Origin: Semisulcospira habei
Taxonomy: Eukaryota; Mollusca; Gastropoda; Semisulcospiridae
Assembly (NCBI GenBank): GCA_036245525.1
Contig: BTPG01000002.1
Location: 165,921,042 to 165,985,041 of the forward strand
Direction of reading: 5' to 3'
DNA length: 64,000 nucleotides
Positions 44,101 to 54,430 of the stretch are shown here, piece by piece. The first letter of the stretch is position 1. Every line of letters begins with the position of its first letter. Made by a program: the position numbers and the translations under genes. The notes under the pieces are model-generated. The model made no database searches, was not told the DNA's origin, and worked only from the letters and a program-made list of their open reading frames with translations.

Positions 44101-44455
44101 TAGAAGAATTTTGAAAATCCACTGGCCAGAGAAGATCAGCAACGTCAGACTCTGGGAGAGAACAGAGCAGATAACAGCAGAGAATGAAATTGGGCGAAGA
44201 AGATGGGGATGGATCGGTCACAGTCTGAGAAAGCCAGCTTCCAGTATCACTAGGCAGGCATTGTCATGGAACCCCCAGGGAAAGAGGAAAAGAGGTAGGC
44301 CGAGAAACTCCTGGCGTCGAGACCTCCAAGCAGACATCAAGAGACTGGGAACCACCTGGAGTAGAATCGAAGGAGAAGCACAGGACAGGAGTTGCTGGAG
44401 GTCTCTCGTCGACGGCCTATACCCGGGTAGGGGTGACAGGCGTAAGTAAGTAAGT
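41169..44455 (+). mobile_element. RTE-B, full-length copy
   Basis: 3287 bp between perfect 12-bp duplications ACGTTGGTATAC (41157-41168 and 44456-44467). 5' UTR 41169-41524, coding 41525-44449, and a 3' end that overlaps the stop codon and consists of GTAAGTAAGTA. Its 5' end agrees with the deleted derivative at 36695, so it is complete. It sits in the right arm of the long inverted duplicate. Confidence 0.93.
41525..44449 (+). pseudogene. RTE-B endonuclease-RT, three frameshifts
   Basis: EEP endonuclease (MGTWNVKTM, LLGISEARWTQSGQKR, VIQCYAPTND, MGDFNAKIG, ADVASDHHLL) followed by RT (GKAAGPDGIPAESL, NYRGITLLS, FVDYEKAFDSVDR, GVRQGCLLSPFLF, DFADDLALL) and the C-terminal RWGWIGHSLRKP ... GRPRNSWRRDL. 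The frame moves near 42212 (one extra A), near 42312, and near 42460, then runs open to 44449. RTE clade by the endonuclease wording and tandem-repeat tail. Broken only in the linker between domains; all catalytic motifs survive. Confidence 0.9.
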
Positions 44456-45144
44456 ACGTTGGTATACATAGCTGCAGATCATTAGTGGTTTCTTTCATTC
44501 TTTTTTTTTTTTTAATCTGAGGGTAAACCCAACCTTCTGTATTTCTGCTCTGATTACTCTACGGGGGACTTAATGCCATTTGTTTATAAAAGTTGCTATT
44601 ATTCTTTTCAGTGTAAAGTGTACTGTAACATCATTGATCACTGAGACTGCATAATTGGCACTGGCAGTGATCGCACATCACAACATATCTTGCCAGTGCA
44701 ACTGATTGAATTAAATGTTACAGTAACAAATAATTAATCAAGTTCCGAAACTTTGTTCAGCCATAACAGTTAAAACCAAGTGGTGTGGCACTCTTTCTAT
44801 TTTACAGCATGCAGCATGTTGCCCTTCGAACATAGATTTCGAAGATAGCTTTTGTTTTTGTGGGTTGCATTTTGTTTTGATGCTGTGGTGTCGAAATGAA
44901 ACGGGCAAAGCGATGGTAAAGTGAATGGAACTAAACGTGACAAACATTTATCGAGACGTAAATGACTGAAATGCATAGAGCAACTTTACACTGGCGAAAC
45001 AAACAAGCTTTTGTACAACAAATAAAAAAGAACTCGTCGGCACACCGAAATTCACGGCAACGAGTCCGCGTGTATCTTGTATCATGTGTCGATCACGTGA
45101 TTTGTGATACGTGACCTTATTGTTGAGTAACGATATTTGAGTTG

Positions 45145-45200
45145 GTTGTACATTGCTTAACGTCCCGACAGCAAGACTTTCTCAGGACGTGCCTGCACTG
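45145..45200 (-). mobile_element. 5'-truncated S2 tail, right-arm copy
   Basis: Inverse of 13489-13545 with a few changes, flanked by CTCAAATATC-type repeats. Confidence 0.5.
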
Positions 45201-46022
45201 TTAATGATATTTGAGGTCTAGGCAAGCTTTTTCGTTATTGTTTCTTCTCTTAATATAATTAAGTGTGAAATTTTACTTAAAAACTAAAATTAAATCCTTT
45301 TAAGTGACATATAGTGCATACTACCACTGAATACAGGACCAAATTAAGCCCGTGTAAACTACTGATCCCCAGTGAACATGACTGCGACAGTCCTGGTGTC
45401 GTCTGCAGCTGTACTGGAAACAAAATGTGCTACAGAAAAATGTCCCCATCCTCCGAATACGCACTGCTTGTATTCATACTAGACCTTCATTTTGATATAC
45501 CCAAACCTTTGTTACTCTCCAGAAAATCACCATCTCGTAAATGGCTGAAGTAAGAATTGTCAAGTTGTAAGAGTGAGTCTATGAAATCTGCAAAAGGTAC
45601 AGATTTTCATAAGTCCTCGCCACGAAAGGCTATGAAAATCTATGCCTTTAGCTTGATTTTTGTCTTTTTGTAACTGACATCGTTCCTCAAAATGAGGAAG
45701 TGGATGCTAGTAATGACTGTAGTCTGTGCAAGAAACCAGTCCACATCTGCAAAGGGCATAGATACTCATTATCCCCTCTGCTAGGGGGCTCATGAGAATC
45801 TATTCCTCTTACTGGTGTCATTCATGCTGATGTTTCTCAAACTGTGTCTAACTGAAACAGGGCCGCCTTGACTGTGACCAGATGGCAGGCAAGCACCGCT
45901 GAAACATAAACAGTGCGAGTTAGCGGGCCGAGTTATCAAGATGTGTTGACAGGTTTCACATCTGAGCCGACTTTTAGACCACGCCCACAAACGGCACGTG
46001 CGGCGATTGAGGTAGAACTGTA

Positions 46023-46659
46023 TATGCAAAATTTCAAGTAAATTTGACAATAATTATGGACTCTAACTTGGTACAACTGACTTCCTATAGATGGTCTTTT
46101 AACCCTTCACTGAGACACCCAATTTTAATATTCTCGGAGGCTCTTATAGGCACCCTTTGAACAAAGCACTTCTTCAAGCACTTTTTCAAGCTTGTCCGAG
46201 ATTTGTGTTTACATTCATACGCACATACTGCATTTCCCGTCAAAAGCACTTTCAGCAGCAAGGTTAGCGTAACTACATGGTACGTAATTTTTATCTAGTT
46301 ATTTAAGTTGTCAGATTTTTAGATCTGCCCGCCTATGTCGTCATGGGTATGCCATTTGATTTTGCTCCGCCGTGACCCATTCCAAAAAGTATTTTCTATA
46401 CATAGAATTAGAAGAGACTTAAAAATGGGTTAGACGATGGCTTCTGATGAACCGTTGCATTTCGCATTGCAAGTATGTTATCTTATGTGATTTTATGGCA
46501 TCAGAAGCACACTTGTTTATTTACAGGCTTTCCATTAGCAGAAAATTATCTATATTTGATGGACAGATTTTGCGAGTAACGGAAAAAATGGTAAGCTGTC
46601 AAACAGATGGACAACTCTTGAAGAAAAAGAGGGTCTATTTACATGTTTAAAGTACACGT
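46023..46659. other. Non-coding; possible TTAA-type repeat
   Basis: TTTTAACCCTTCACTGAGAC at about 46098 resembles the CCC starts of the piggyBac-like MITEs, but no partner end was seen. No gene. Confidence 0.3.
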
Positions 46660-46935
46660 CAGACCGTGAAGCGCCTGAGTCTGATTTTTGGGGTCATGCT
46701 GTTCATCCATTGGATAGCAATGGATGTGGGAAAAGAATTTAATCTTTTTTTTTTTGGAGCACTTTTGCAAAACTATTCAACCAAATTTGGCAGAAAGGTA
46801 GCTGATAGACATAATTTCCATGCATACTATTTTGGTTCACTACTCGTGAAGGTCAAGGGTCATGGGAGATTGAAAACAGTGTGAAAAATGCATACATTTA
46901 GAGAGAAAAAATGCGGGTACAGAAACCAAACCTTT
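46660..46935 (+). repeat. Repeat family R3
   Basis: CAACCAAATTTGGCAGAAAGG, TGGTTCACTACTCGTGAAGG and TCAAGGGTCATGGGAG blocks are shared with 48245-48365. Confidence 0.5.
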
Positions 46936-47002
46936 ACTTACGTTAGGGCTTGGCCATACTTTTTTTTTATCAATTGTGACGTACCGTTGTACTTTCTCTT
47001 AC

Positions 47003-47236
47003 CTTGTCATTCAGTTGTCCTTCGACCAGTGTGAGCACGTCACACCTTTCAAGCGTTGTATTGCGCACTGTGAACTTGTCTTGTAATGGTGTGGCATCTT
47101 TAATTTTCTCCTGCAAAAATGATGGCATCTTGTAGAGCGTCTCTACCAGGGTCAGTGGTTGCAAATTGTGGTGACTTCCCAGGCAGATGAGACCTCCAAC
47201 TATTTCCAAGAAAAGGCTTTCATCCATCACACTCAG
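47003..47236 (-). CDS. Putative internal exon, unidentified protein
   Basis: 234 bp, 78 codons in one frame, with a good acceptor (CTTTTTTGTGTGTCTATAG) and donor (AAG|GTAAGA) on the minus strand. The peptide includes SHHNLQPLTLVETLYKMPSF, LQEKIKDATPLQ and TLERCDVLTLVEGQLNDK. It resembles the helical adaptor part of DUF1759/Pao-type gag proteins in style only, so it may be host or a domesticated/decayed element. The exact reading-frame length and paired splice sites argue that it is real. Confidence 0.4.
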
Positions 47237-47317
47237 CTATAGACACACAAAAAAGCACATTCTAAGTGGCGAAAACCACCCAAAACCAGGACTTGGTTTG
47301 ATTCCGGCATGCTCTCA

Positions 47318-47450
47318 CAGCCTTGAAAATGGCGAGTAATTCACTTGCCATGGCGAGTGGGTTTTTTTTTTTGGGGGGGGCGAGTGAAAAAAGAAATCCA
47401 CTCACCAAATGCGAGTGCGCTCGTGCATTTTCCAATCCATACTTTTTCAG
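47318..47450 (+). mobile_element. Isolated terminus of a hAT-B-like transposon
   Basis: CAGCCTTGAAAATGGCGAGT followed by several GGCGAGT/ACTCACC motifs matches, inverted, 35583-35741. The opposite end was not found. Confidence 0.5.
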
Positions 47451-48089
47451 TTCTAAATCCGAAAGTGCCTAAATGTTCAACCTTCACTTCTCGTAATACT
47501 AAGCAAGCAATAGAGACAAGTTCTACAACATTTTTGGCGAGTGCATTAAAACATTATTTTAATTTGACATCAGACCTGCAAACCCTTAAAAAGCTACAGT
47601 AGAATTTTGGACAAGTGGTAGTAGTTTTGGAGATGTCAAGCGTAGTTTAGCATGTAAGTTACTGTTCGCTGAACGCTTGATGCGCGGAAATTTCTCTATA
47701 CAACACAACTTTATTGTCTGTCACGACAGAAATTTGCCTTATATATAGCGATCGGAGCTTTGGCTGGCTGGTACAAAGTTTCTTCTTTTCAGGCCCTGCG
47801 CTTTTTGATTCGGGTTCCTTTCTCTTCGGCATGGTTTGGACCGCTGTTTATCTGACGCACTTTGTGAATGAAACGATGCACGCTGGGAAAACCGAAGTTC
47901 GCTCCGCTCGTTCTCATTGGCCCCAAATCGCATGCTCTTGCCGACTACAAACCGAAAACAACACCAAAAAAGTTTTTGGTATACTAGCCCAGAAGATGGA
48001 CTCTTTGCAAGTGAGCCAAAAATTTTACTGTGTGTACTAACTTGTGTGGCCTCTCTAAATAATCTAGGGTCATAACAGATAAATGCGGG
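47451..48089. other. Non-coding, nothing recognised
   Basis: Short frames on both strands lack support; no repeat recognised. Confidence 0.35.
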
Positions 48090-48545
48090 TAAATTGTCAG
48101 TTTTTGATAGTCTTAATAACTTCAGAGCCAAACTTGGCACAGAGATACCTGATGTTAAGACCTTCATGTGCGTGCTAATGTGGATGACCCCTTGGAAAGG
48201 TCGGGGGTTAAATGAGATAAGCAAATGATGTGAAAAAGTAGAATTTTAGCTGTTATCATCACATTTGCAAAACTTTCCCCCCTAAATTTGGCAGGGATGT
48301 AGCTGACCTTTCTATGCATACTATTTTGGTTCACTACTGGCAAACATCAAGGGTCACAGGATATTGACAGAATTTAAAACTTTTGAGTCAACATGGATTT
48401 TCACAAGTACAAAAGCCAACCCTGTCTTTATGTTAGAACTGGATTATTCATGCATGCACGTGATCCTTAATGGCTTTGCCATTCTTGTTATCATTTTGGA
48501 TCAGCCATACACGTGAAGCGTGAGGGCTTAGCCATTCTTGTTTAT
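48090..48545 (+). repeat. Repeat family R3
   Basis: AACTTGGCACAGAGATACCT, AGACCTTCATGTGCGTGCTA and AAACATCAAGGGTCACAGG match the other R3 segments. Confidence 0.5.
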
Positions 48546-48641
48546 CTGACGTTCTTTTTTCTGATTCAGGTCCGAATCTTTTTGGAGCCATTCTTGTTTA
48601 TCTGACGTTCTTTTTTCTGATTCAGGTCCGAATCTTTTTGG
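48531..48641 (+). repeat. Tandem duplication, ~55 bp x 2
   Basis: CATTCTTGTTTATCTGACG then TTCTTTTTTCTGATTCAGG and TCCGAATCTTTTTGG occur twice without mismatch. Confidence 0.85.
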
Positions 48642-49595
48642 CAGTGGTGATGGACCTCTGAGGCATGATGGTGATTCTGGCCGTGGTGGTGTGGATTGAG
48701 GGCTGGCTTGAACTTGAAGGCTGGAAGCTGCCTCTGTAAGGTCACTGGTAGCAGTCTGCCTGATGTTTGCCAGTCATGGTTTTGTTGTAACTACTGGTGG
48801 TTCTGATGTCAATGTTGAACTGTTATAAAACAAGGTGACTTTGAAATCAAGCTGTGTTGCTTTTGACAAAGCTTTTTGCCATGTAATGCACACAAGGATA
48901 GTTATTGATGTAGAGATGTTGTCGCACAGACTTGTCTCTTTAGGAATATGGGAGATAAGTAAACATGTTCATTACCAGATTTGATGTCCAGTGTGCCCCA
49001 GGTGTTAGGGTATGGTTTCATTGACAATGTAGAAATTGGAAAAATACACAACACTGACACTGAGCTATTTAGTAATTAAACGGTCATTCAGAGATGGTAA
49101 AACATTCTGCTCCTTGGCAGTTTTTCATTGCTACCAGTACAATGGATTATCATTATTGCATCAAATAAGACTCTTAGTTACCCCTCTTTTCACAATGTAT
49201 GTAAGTAGGAAAATGCACCAGAGGTTTTCCTCTGCCTTTCGATTTGAATGCAAGGAACTCCTGCATACGAACTCGAAGAAGAGCAAAAAAGTGTTCCATT
49301 TTACAACATTCCAACCGCATAAATTAAGTTGGATCGCTGTCCAGCATCATTGTAAGACACTAAGTGCTCATGGCGTCAGACGACGACGTAAAGGCCTCTC
49401 AAGTGAGATGCTTAGTATCACTTCAGCACTGATACTGATGGACAATTATGCATCAGTATCTCTTTATATGTAAACCGAAAGAATATTTTTTTTGTTTTTA
49501 ACAAATGGAAACGATACATTGCAGATTTCCCAAGTTCTACTTGGCGGTGCAGACGGCGTAGGTGTATAGAGAGAGTGTGGAAAGTGTGTAATTAA
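48642..49595. other. Unassigned sequence with one long ORF
   Basis: A 145-codon plus-strand frame (49036-49473) has no recognisable domain and low coding character. No splice context found. Confidence 0.3.
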
Positions 49596-49739
49596 GTTGG
49601 ATGCAAATGTTTGTGATGAGAAGAAGGGATTGAGTGTCCATTCCTTACTCCCTTCTCATTTCTTTTGGGAAGTGGATTTGCTATTATGGAAAAGCCTTTG
49701 TGGAAGCATTGTAACATACTGTTCACATTGCCTGTTATT

Positions 49740-49885
49740 CACGTGGACAATTTCTTACAGGGCTGTCGTGCAGCATGGCAGCGGCACCTGTTGGACAGGC
49801 AGTTGCCCCTGCAATTGCACTTCAAGGGCAGATGGCTTTTCATGGACACCTGTCCAGCTCTTTCCCACCCATCAGTGGACATGTC
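49740..49885 (-). pseudogene. Cys-rich motif remnant of unknown element
   Basis: Minus-strand frame with CNCRGNCLSNRCRCHAARQP then CKKL. The spacing C-x-C-x3-C-x4-C-x-C-x6-C resembles the Cys-rich C-terminus of some integrase or transposase proteins. Only this block is left, directly beside the DIRS element. Function unknown. Confidence 0.35.
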
Positions 49886-49916
49886 AGTTCTTCCATGACT
49901 TTGTTTCTTCAAAAAC

Positions 49917-50081
49917 ATTACCGATGACATGACTACCAGGAGTGTCCACTCCTTGCTCAATTCTAGCCTAAGAACCCGTTGTGTAAACACAACCCGGGAG
50001 GCACTCGGGGAACCCCCAGAGGGACCGAGAGTTGTCTCCCGCTCCTACCCACCAGCCCTATTCACCTGTGAACTCCAGTCA
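49917..50081 (+). repeat. DIRS left inverted terminal repeat
   Basis: Runs from TTACCGATGACATGACTACC to GTGAACTCCAGTCACG and is mirrored with few differences at 55588-55752. Confidence 0.85.
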
Positions 50082-50367
50082 CGCTTCTTAGGCTCACGCG
50101 TTCAGACGTGTTGTCTCTAGCCTCTGGACTTAGAAGTTTTTCGACCGGGTCGGTCTGCTTTGCTTGCTTCGTCTTCGCCGGCCTGGGATTCTGCGCGTGC
50201 GACGTTGGTCGACTGCAGCTTCGGTCTTGTTCAAGGGTTCCCTCTCTGGCTTGCCGGTCGGGCTGTGGGTGTCATGGAGCTTTCTCCTTCTCGTACCTCT
50301 CCGACTGACAGTGGCTTACTGATGACATGCACAAAATGCGGAGGCTTCCAGTGGCCGTCGGATAAAC

Positions 50368-52350
50368 ATGCAGTCTGTCTCCCCTGCGCTGGGTGTGCGT
50401 CCGACCATACGTGTGACGTCTTGTGCTACATGGCCGGAACTGCGGTGGTCTAATCTCTGGAACTTTTATAGGAGAGAGCCTTCTACCCTCGCGGGTACCT
50501 TGAAGATTTCCGAGACGCCTTCCGCTGTGCCCCCGGCACCGGACGTGCGAGACCAACGGGATCCGACGCAGATAACGCCACTGAGTAATCAAGGGACTAG
50601 TGCACGGAGTGGGAGTTCGACCGTCAAGACCGCCTCCGTTCGAGAGCGCGCCCGTACACATTTGGTGGAAAGAACCCGCCTCTCCCAAGAGCCTGGTTTG
50701 GTGGGACGCTCGTGGCGTCCCTCCTCCACCGTCGTTCCCCACTCGTCTCTGAGGAAGCCGCCAGGATCCCGCTGGAGGTCCCCTGGCCGGCCAGTAACCC
50801 GCCTCTCCCAAGAGCCTGGTTCAGAGAGACATCATTGCACTCGTCCGGAGCCTCCTGGTTGGGAAGAACGTAGGTACAGGGGTTCTGCTCGACGTTTCCG
50901 CTCTCCTTCGCACGATCGTAGGAGGAACTTCTCGCCTCATCGCTCGTCGCACCGGGACTCACCTCGCCGCAGACGGTTTTCACCTTCTTCGCGTCCCCCC
51001 TCTCGGTTGGACCCCCGCTCGTCCCGTCCCTCTTCCCAGCGACCGGCCACTTCCCCCCCTCCTCGTACTCACCGCTCCGTTCCAACTCGTCGCAGCCGTT
51101 CTCCTCGTCGGGATCCGCCTTCGGCTCGCAGGAGGTCCTCACCGCATCGTTCAGACTACCGCTCTCCACTGCGGAGGGAGTCTTCGTCCGCTGCGGTTCT
51201 CCGACGGGATTCCCGGCCTCGGAGCCCTCGTCGCCCTCTTCGGTCGCCGGTTTCCGGACAGCGGGACTTCGACACCCTCAGTTTGGCACCGGAGGATGCT
51301 TCGGACTGGTTACTTGGAGGTCTTAGCCGTTCTTCAGCTTCTCCCTCTTCGGCCTCCAGTGTGTCGGCTTCCGTCAGACAGGTCTCTTCTTCCCGGATGG
51401 ACACGCGGCTGGCACTGGACGGAGCAGCCAAGCTGATCGCCGCCGCCTTACCGGAGGATGTTTGTCCAGCTTCACCTCCTGTGAAGAGGAAGATTTCCGC
51501 CTTCATGGACGCGGATAGGACGGTTAAGAGGTTCAAGTCTCTCCCACAGCCAGCTAGTTTTTTGGATCTGCGGGACGCCTTCTCGTCTCACCTGCATGCG
51601 GAGACTCGGAACTCGGACTTCTTCGCGGACGGGAGATGGCCTTCCGCTCTGGACATCGCTTTTCAGCAGGACTGGTACGCCGGCCATTCGCAGTCGTTCC
51701 TCTGCCCGCTTCCTCCAGTGGATCCCGCCGCTCTGATGCAAGCCGGAGGGGCTTCTATGTTGAAACGGTCCTTCCCACGGGGACTGGATAGGACGGCGTC
51801 GCTGGTCCGGAACACGCTCGCCTGCTCCGGTTTCTTGGACTTGCTGACTCAGGCTTTCATCCGACGTCTCGAGGAAGCTTGGCAACCTGCTTTGTCTCCC
51901 CTCCTGGGAGACCTACTACTCATGGCGGAGGCTGGGAACCGCGCTGCTTATCACTCATCGGTCAACGCGATGGCGGCTGCGGCTAACTGCGACCTCATGC
52001 GACGAGACGCCGTCCTACAAGCTTGCAGTGGTATGCCGGTCGACCTGAGTACTCAGCTACGTCGGGCCCCTCTGGGAGGGTCTCTGCTCTTCGGGGATAC
52101 TTGGCAGACGGTGAAGGACTCCAACTCCGACCGTTGGCCTCGCAAGACTGTCAAGCAGCGCTTTCCTCCCGCCCGCACGGCCCTGGGGCGCTCCTTGCGG
52201 GCCCGGAAACGTGTCACCGCGGACCCGTCTGCCCCACCACGAGCTGCGCCGCGCCGTCGCCCGTCCTTCCGTCGCCCTGGCCCAGCTAACGCCCCTGCCC
52301 CCGCCTGGCCCCGTCCCGCCCGTCGCCCTGGGCGCAGGCGGGCCACCTGA
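50368..52350 (+). CDS. DIRS gag-like protein
   Basis: 660 codons. The first half is Arg/Ser/Pro-rich (blocks such as RRRFSPSSRPPSRLDPRSSR), the second half more globular (WYAGHSQSFLCPLPPVDPAA and TASLVRNTLACSGFLDLLTQ) as in DIRS ORF1 proteins. The true N-terminus may be an ATG at 50274 in another frame, encoding TKCGGFQWPSDKHAVCLPC, a CxxC-containing start usual for this family; that frame stops at about 50451, so a frameshift may separate the two. Binding of element RNA is the presumed role. Overlaps the RT frame by 140 bases. Confidence 0.75.
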   Translation: MQSVSPALGVRPTIRVTSCATWPELRWSNLWNFYRREPSTLAGTLKISETPSAVPPAPDVRDQRDPTQITPLSNQGTSARSGSSTVKTASVRERARTHLVERTRLSQEPGLVGRSWRPSSTVVPHSSLRKPPGSRWRSPGRPVTRLSQEPGSERHHCTRPEPPGWEERRYRGSARRFRSPSHDRRRNFSPHRSSHRDSPRRRRFSPSSRPPSRLDPRSSRPSSQRPATSPPPRTHRSVPTRRSRSPRRDPPSARRRSSPHRSDYRSPLRRESSSAAVLRRDSRPRSPRRPLRSPVSGQRDFDTLSLAPEDASDWLLGGLSRSSASPSSASSVSASVRQVSSSRMDTRLALDGAAKLIAAALPEDVCPASPPVKRKISAFMDADRTVKRFKSLPQPASFLDLRDAFSSHLHAETRNSDFFADGRWPSALDIAFQQDWYAGHSQSFLCPLPPVDPAALMQAGGASMLKRSFPRGLDRTASLVRNTLACSGFLDLLTQAFIRRLEEAWQPALSPLLGDLLLMAEAGNRAAYHSSVNAMAAAANCDLMRRDAVLQACSGMPVDLSTQLRRAPLGGSLLFGDTWQTVKDSNSDRWPRKTVKQRFPPARTALGRSLRARKRVTADPSAPPRAAPRRRPSFRRPGPANAPAPAWPRPARRPGRRRAT

Positions 52351-54430
52351 CTTGTCCCCATTTCCGCCCCCGCCGACCGTCGTCGGGGCTCCAGTCGGCG
52401 GGAGGCTAGCACGATTCAGCGAGGAGTGGCGCTCGCTGTTTCGAGACGAGCCCTGGGTTTTGGACGTAGTCACCAGAGGATTACGGATCTCGTTCCGCTC
52501 TCCTCCGCCCTTGCGCTCCATTCCTCTTTGGACAGAGGTTCCGTCCGACGCCCTCAAGGCCGCCGCTCTGCGAGGAGAAGTCGCGGCTCTCCTTTCAAAG
52601 GAGGCCACAGAGATAGTGCAGCGTCCGGACTCGCCCGCCTTTTACAGCCGACTGTTTGTGGTCCCCAAACCCGGCGGCAAGTGGCGGCCAGTCATAGATC
52701 TGTCGGCGCTGAACGCCTTCATCGCGGCCCCTTCCTTTCGGATGGAGACGACCAGGGCTCTTCGTGCGGCGGTGCAACCCATGGACTACGCGGTCAGTTT
52801 AGATCTGTCCGACGCCTACCTACATGTCCCCATGCACGCTTCGGCCAGGAAGTACCTGCGCTTCGCGTTCGAAGGAGTGATTTACCAGTTTCGCGCCCTG
52901 CCGTTCGGTCTCAACCTCAGCCCCTGGGCCTTCACCCGCATCATGGATGCTGTAGTGGCCAAGGCGAGGCAGTCGTCGTCAAGTCCGACCTCGAATTATC
53001 TCGACGACCTTCTTTTGAGGAATCAGGAGGAGACCGCGCTTGCGGCGGACAGGGACGCTCTTTTACAGCTGCTTTACCGGTTGGGTTTCCTGGTCAACAC
53101 CGGAAAGTCGGACTTCACCCCGGCGCGCCACTTCATCCACTTAGGCATGGAGTTTGTCACGGACCGCAACAGGGTACTTTTGCCAGAGAAACGGATTGTG
53201 AAGTTGTCCGCTCTCGCCGCGTTGATAGATCAGCAACAGGCAGCCCCCGCCAGGGTCTGGCTTCAGCTTCTGGGCCTGATCAACGCAGCGGCGGATCTTA
53301 TCCCCCTCGGGCGTCTCTACTCCCGACCGCTACAACTTCATCTCCTACTGCTCTGGCGTCCCTCCTCGGGCGACTTGACCACGAACGTCCCCGTGTCCCC
53401 TTTGGTACGCCCCCACCTTTTACGGTGGACCGACAGAGCCTGGTTGGCTCTGGGAGTCCCCATTTCCTCCCCATCCCCGCACCTCTCCCTGTGTGTCGAC
53501 GCGAGTCGGGCTGGTTGGGGAGCCCACCTGCTTCCTCAGTTCACCACGACGTCCGGCCTCTGGCCTCCGGAGTTCGCGGACAAACACAGCAACTGGTTGG
53601 AACTGCAAGCGGTGTGGCAGGCCATCATCGTTTGGGAAGAGCAGCTCAGACATCAGCATCTTCTCGTCCTTTCGGACAACTCGACAGTGGTAGCGTATAT
53701 ACAGAAGCAGGGAGGAACTCATTCACCCGATCTATGCATGCTACTCTTCCGATTGATGCGATGGTGCGAGGACCGCGATCTGACTCTCAGCGCTCGCCAT
53801 ATTCCCGGTCACCTGAACGTCTTAGCGGACTCCCTTTCTCGCCGAGGACAGCTCATTCACACGGAATGGACGCTACGCCAGGACATTTTCCGGATGATTT
53901 GCTCTCACTGGGAGACCCCGATGGTGGACCTGTTCGCCACGAGGTGGAATCGCCAGCTTCCCCTCTTCGTTTCCCCAGTACCGGATCCCCTGGCTTGGGC
54001 GGTCGACGCCTTATCCATTCCCTGGGACGGACTCATAGCGTACGCCTTTCCCCCGACAGTCCTTGTCCCCAAAGTCCTCCTAAAGCTGCGAGGAACCAAT
54101 GCGATCCTGCTCCTGGTCGCCCCGTTCGCTTGGACTCGTTCCTGGTCCACCGACCTGATCAGCCTCGCCACGCACCCTCCGCTACTGCTCCCCACGCCCC
54201 GCACTATGCTCAAGCAGCCACGCCAGGCGCTGTTCCACCCCTGTCCGGAACGCTTACTGCTACACGCCTGGAGGTTGTGCGGCAAGCCCTCTCAGCTAGA
54301 GGTTTCTCGGGTGCTGCAGTGGAAGCGATCGCTACAGCTCGCAAGCCCTCGACTAGACGTATCTATGAGGGGAAATGGAGGGTACTCTGTACCTGGTGCA
54401 GCGACCGTCGTCTCTCCCCCACCGAACTGA
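52211..54430 (+). CDS. DIRS reverse transcriptase-RNase H
   Basis: 739 codons in the frame after gag. RT: FVVPKPGGKWRPVIDLSALN, SLDLSDAYLHVP (catalytic Asp), LPFGLNLSPWAFT and NYLDDLLL near 263. RNase H: LCVDASRAGWGAHL, NWLELQAVW, VLSDNSTVVAYIQ and VLADSLSR, giving the four acidic residues. After it comes VDLFATRWNRQLPLF and VYAFPP-like AYAFPPTVLVPKVL, the region called a DAM-like methyltransferase in DIRS elements. No stops. Probably expressed by frameshift or reinitiation. Confidence 0.9.
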   Translation: MSPRTRLPHHELRRAVARPSVALAQLTPLPPPGPVPPVALGAGGPPDLSPFPPPPTVVGAPVGGRLARFSEEWRSLFRDEPWVLDVVTRGLRISFRSPPPLRSIPLWTEVPSDALKAAALRGEVAALLSKEATEIVQRPDSPAFYSRLFVVPKPGGKWRPVIDLSALNAFIAAPSFRMETTRALRAAVQPMDYAVSLDLSDAYLHVPMHASARKYLRFAFEGVIYQFRALPFGLNLSPWAFTRIMDAVVAKARQSSSSPTSNYLDDLLLRNQEETALAADRDALLQLLYRLGFLVNTGKSDFTPARHFIHLGMEFVTDRNRVLLPEKRIVKLSALAALIDQQQAAPARVWLQLLGLINAAADLIPLGRLYSRPLQLHLLLLWRPSSGDLTTNVPVSPLVRPHLLRWTDRAWLALGVPISSPSPHLSLCVDASRAGWGAHLLPQFTTTSGLWPPEFADKHSNWLELQAVWQAIIVWEEQLRHQHLLVLSDNSTVVAYIQKQGGTHSPDLCMLLFRLMRWCEDRDLTLSARHIPGHLNVLADSLSRRGQLIHTEWTLRQDIFRMICSHWETPMVDLFATRWNRQLPLFVSPVPDPLAWAVDALSIPWDGLIAYAFPPTVLVPKVLLKLRGTNAILLLVAPFAWTRSWSTDLISLATHPPLLLPTPRTMLKQPRQALFHPCPERLLLHAWRLCGKPSQLEVSRVLQWKRSLQLASPRLDVSMRGNGGYSVPGAATVVSPPPN

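Larger units (their letters stand above)
39316..46022 (-). repeat. Long inverted duplicate, right arm
   Basis: Matches the left arm (12634-16845) on the other strand once later insertions at 40590-41105 and 41169-44455 are removed. It includes the two ~165-bp tandem units (39430-39740), one ~600-bp unit, the RTE-C 3' end and the S2 tail. Confidence 0.7.

Noticed and set aside
50272..51169. Long minus-strand frames opposite gag
   Set aside because: Shadows of the strongly biased gag codons; no domain or start context.
52426..54240. Long open frame parallel to the DIRS RT
   Set aside because: Its translation over this stretch is Ser/Arg/Pro-rich noise; the RT motifs are in the other frame. 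Only the part from about 54241 is a real gene.
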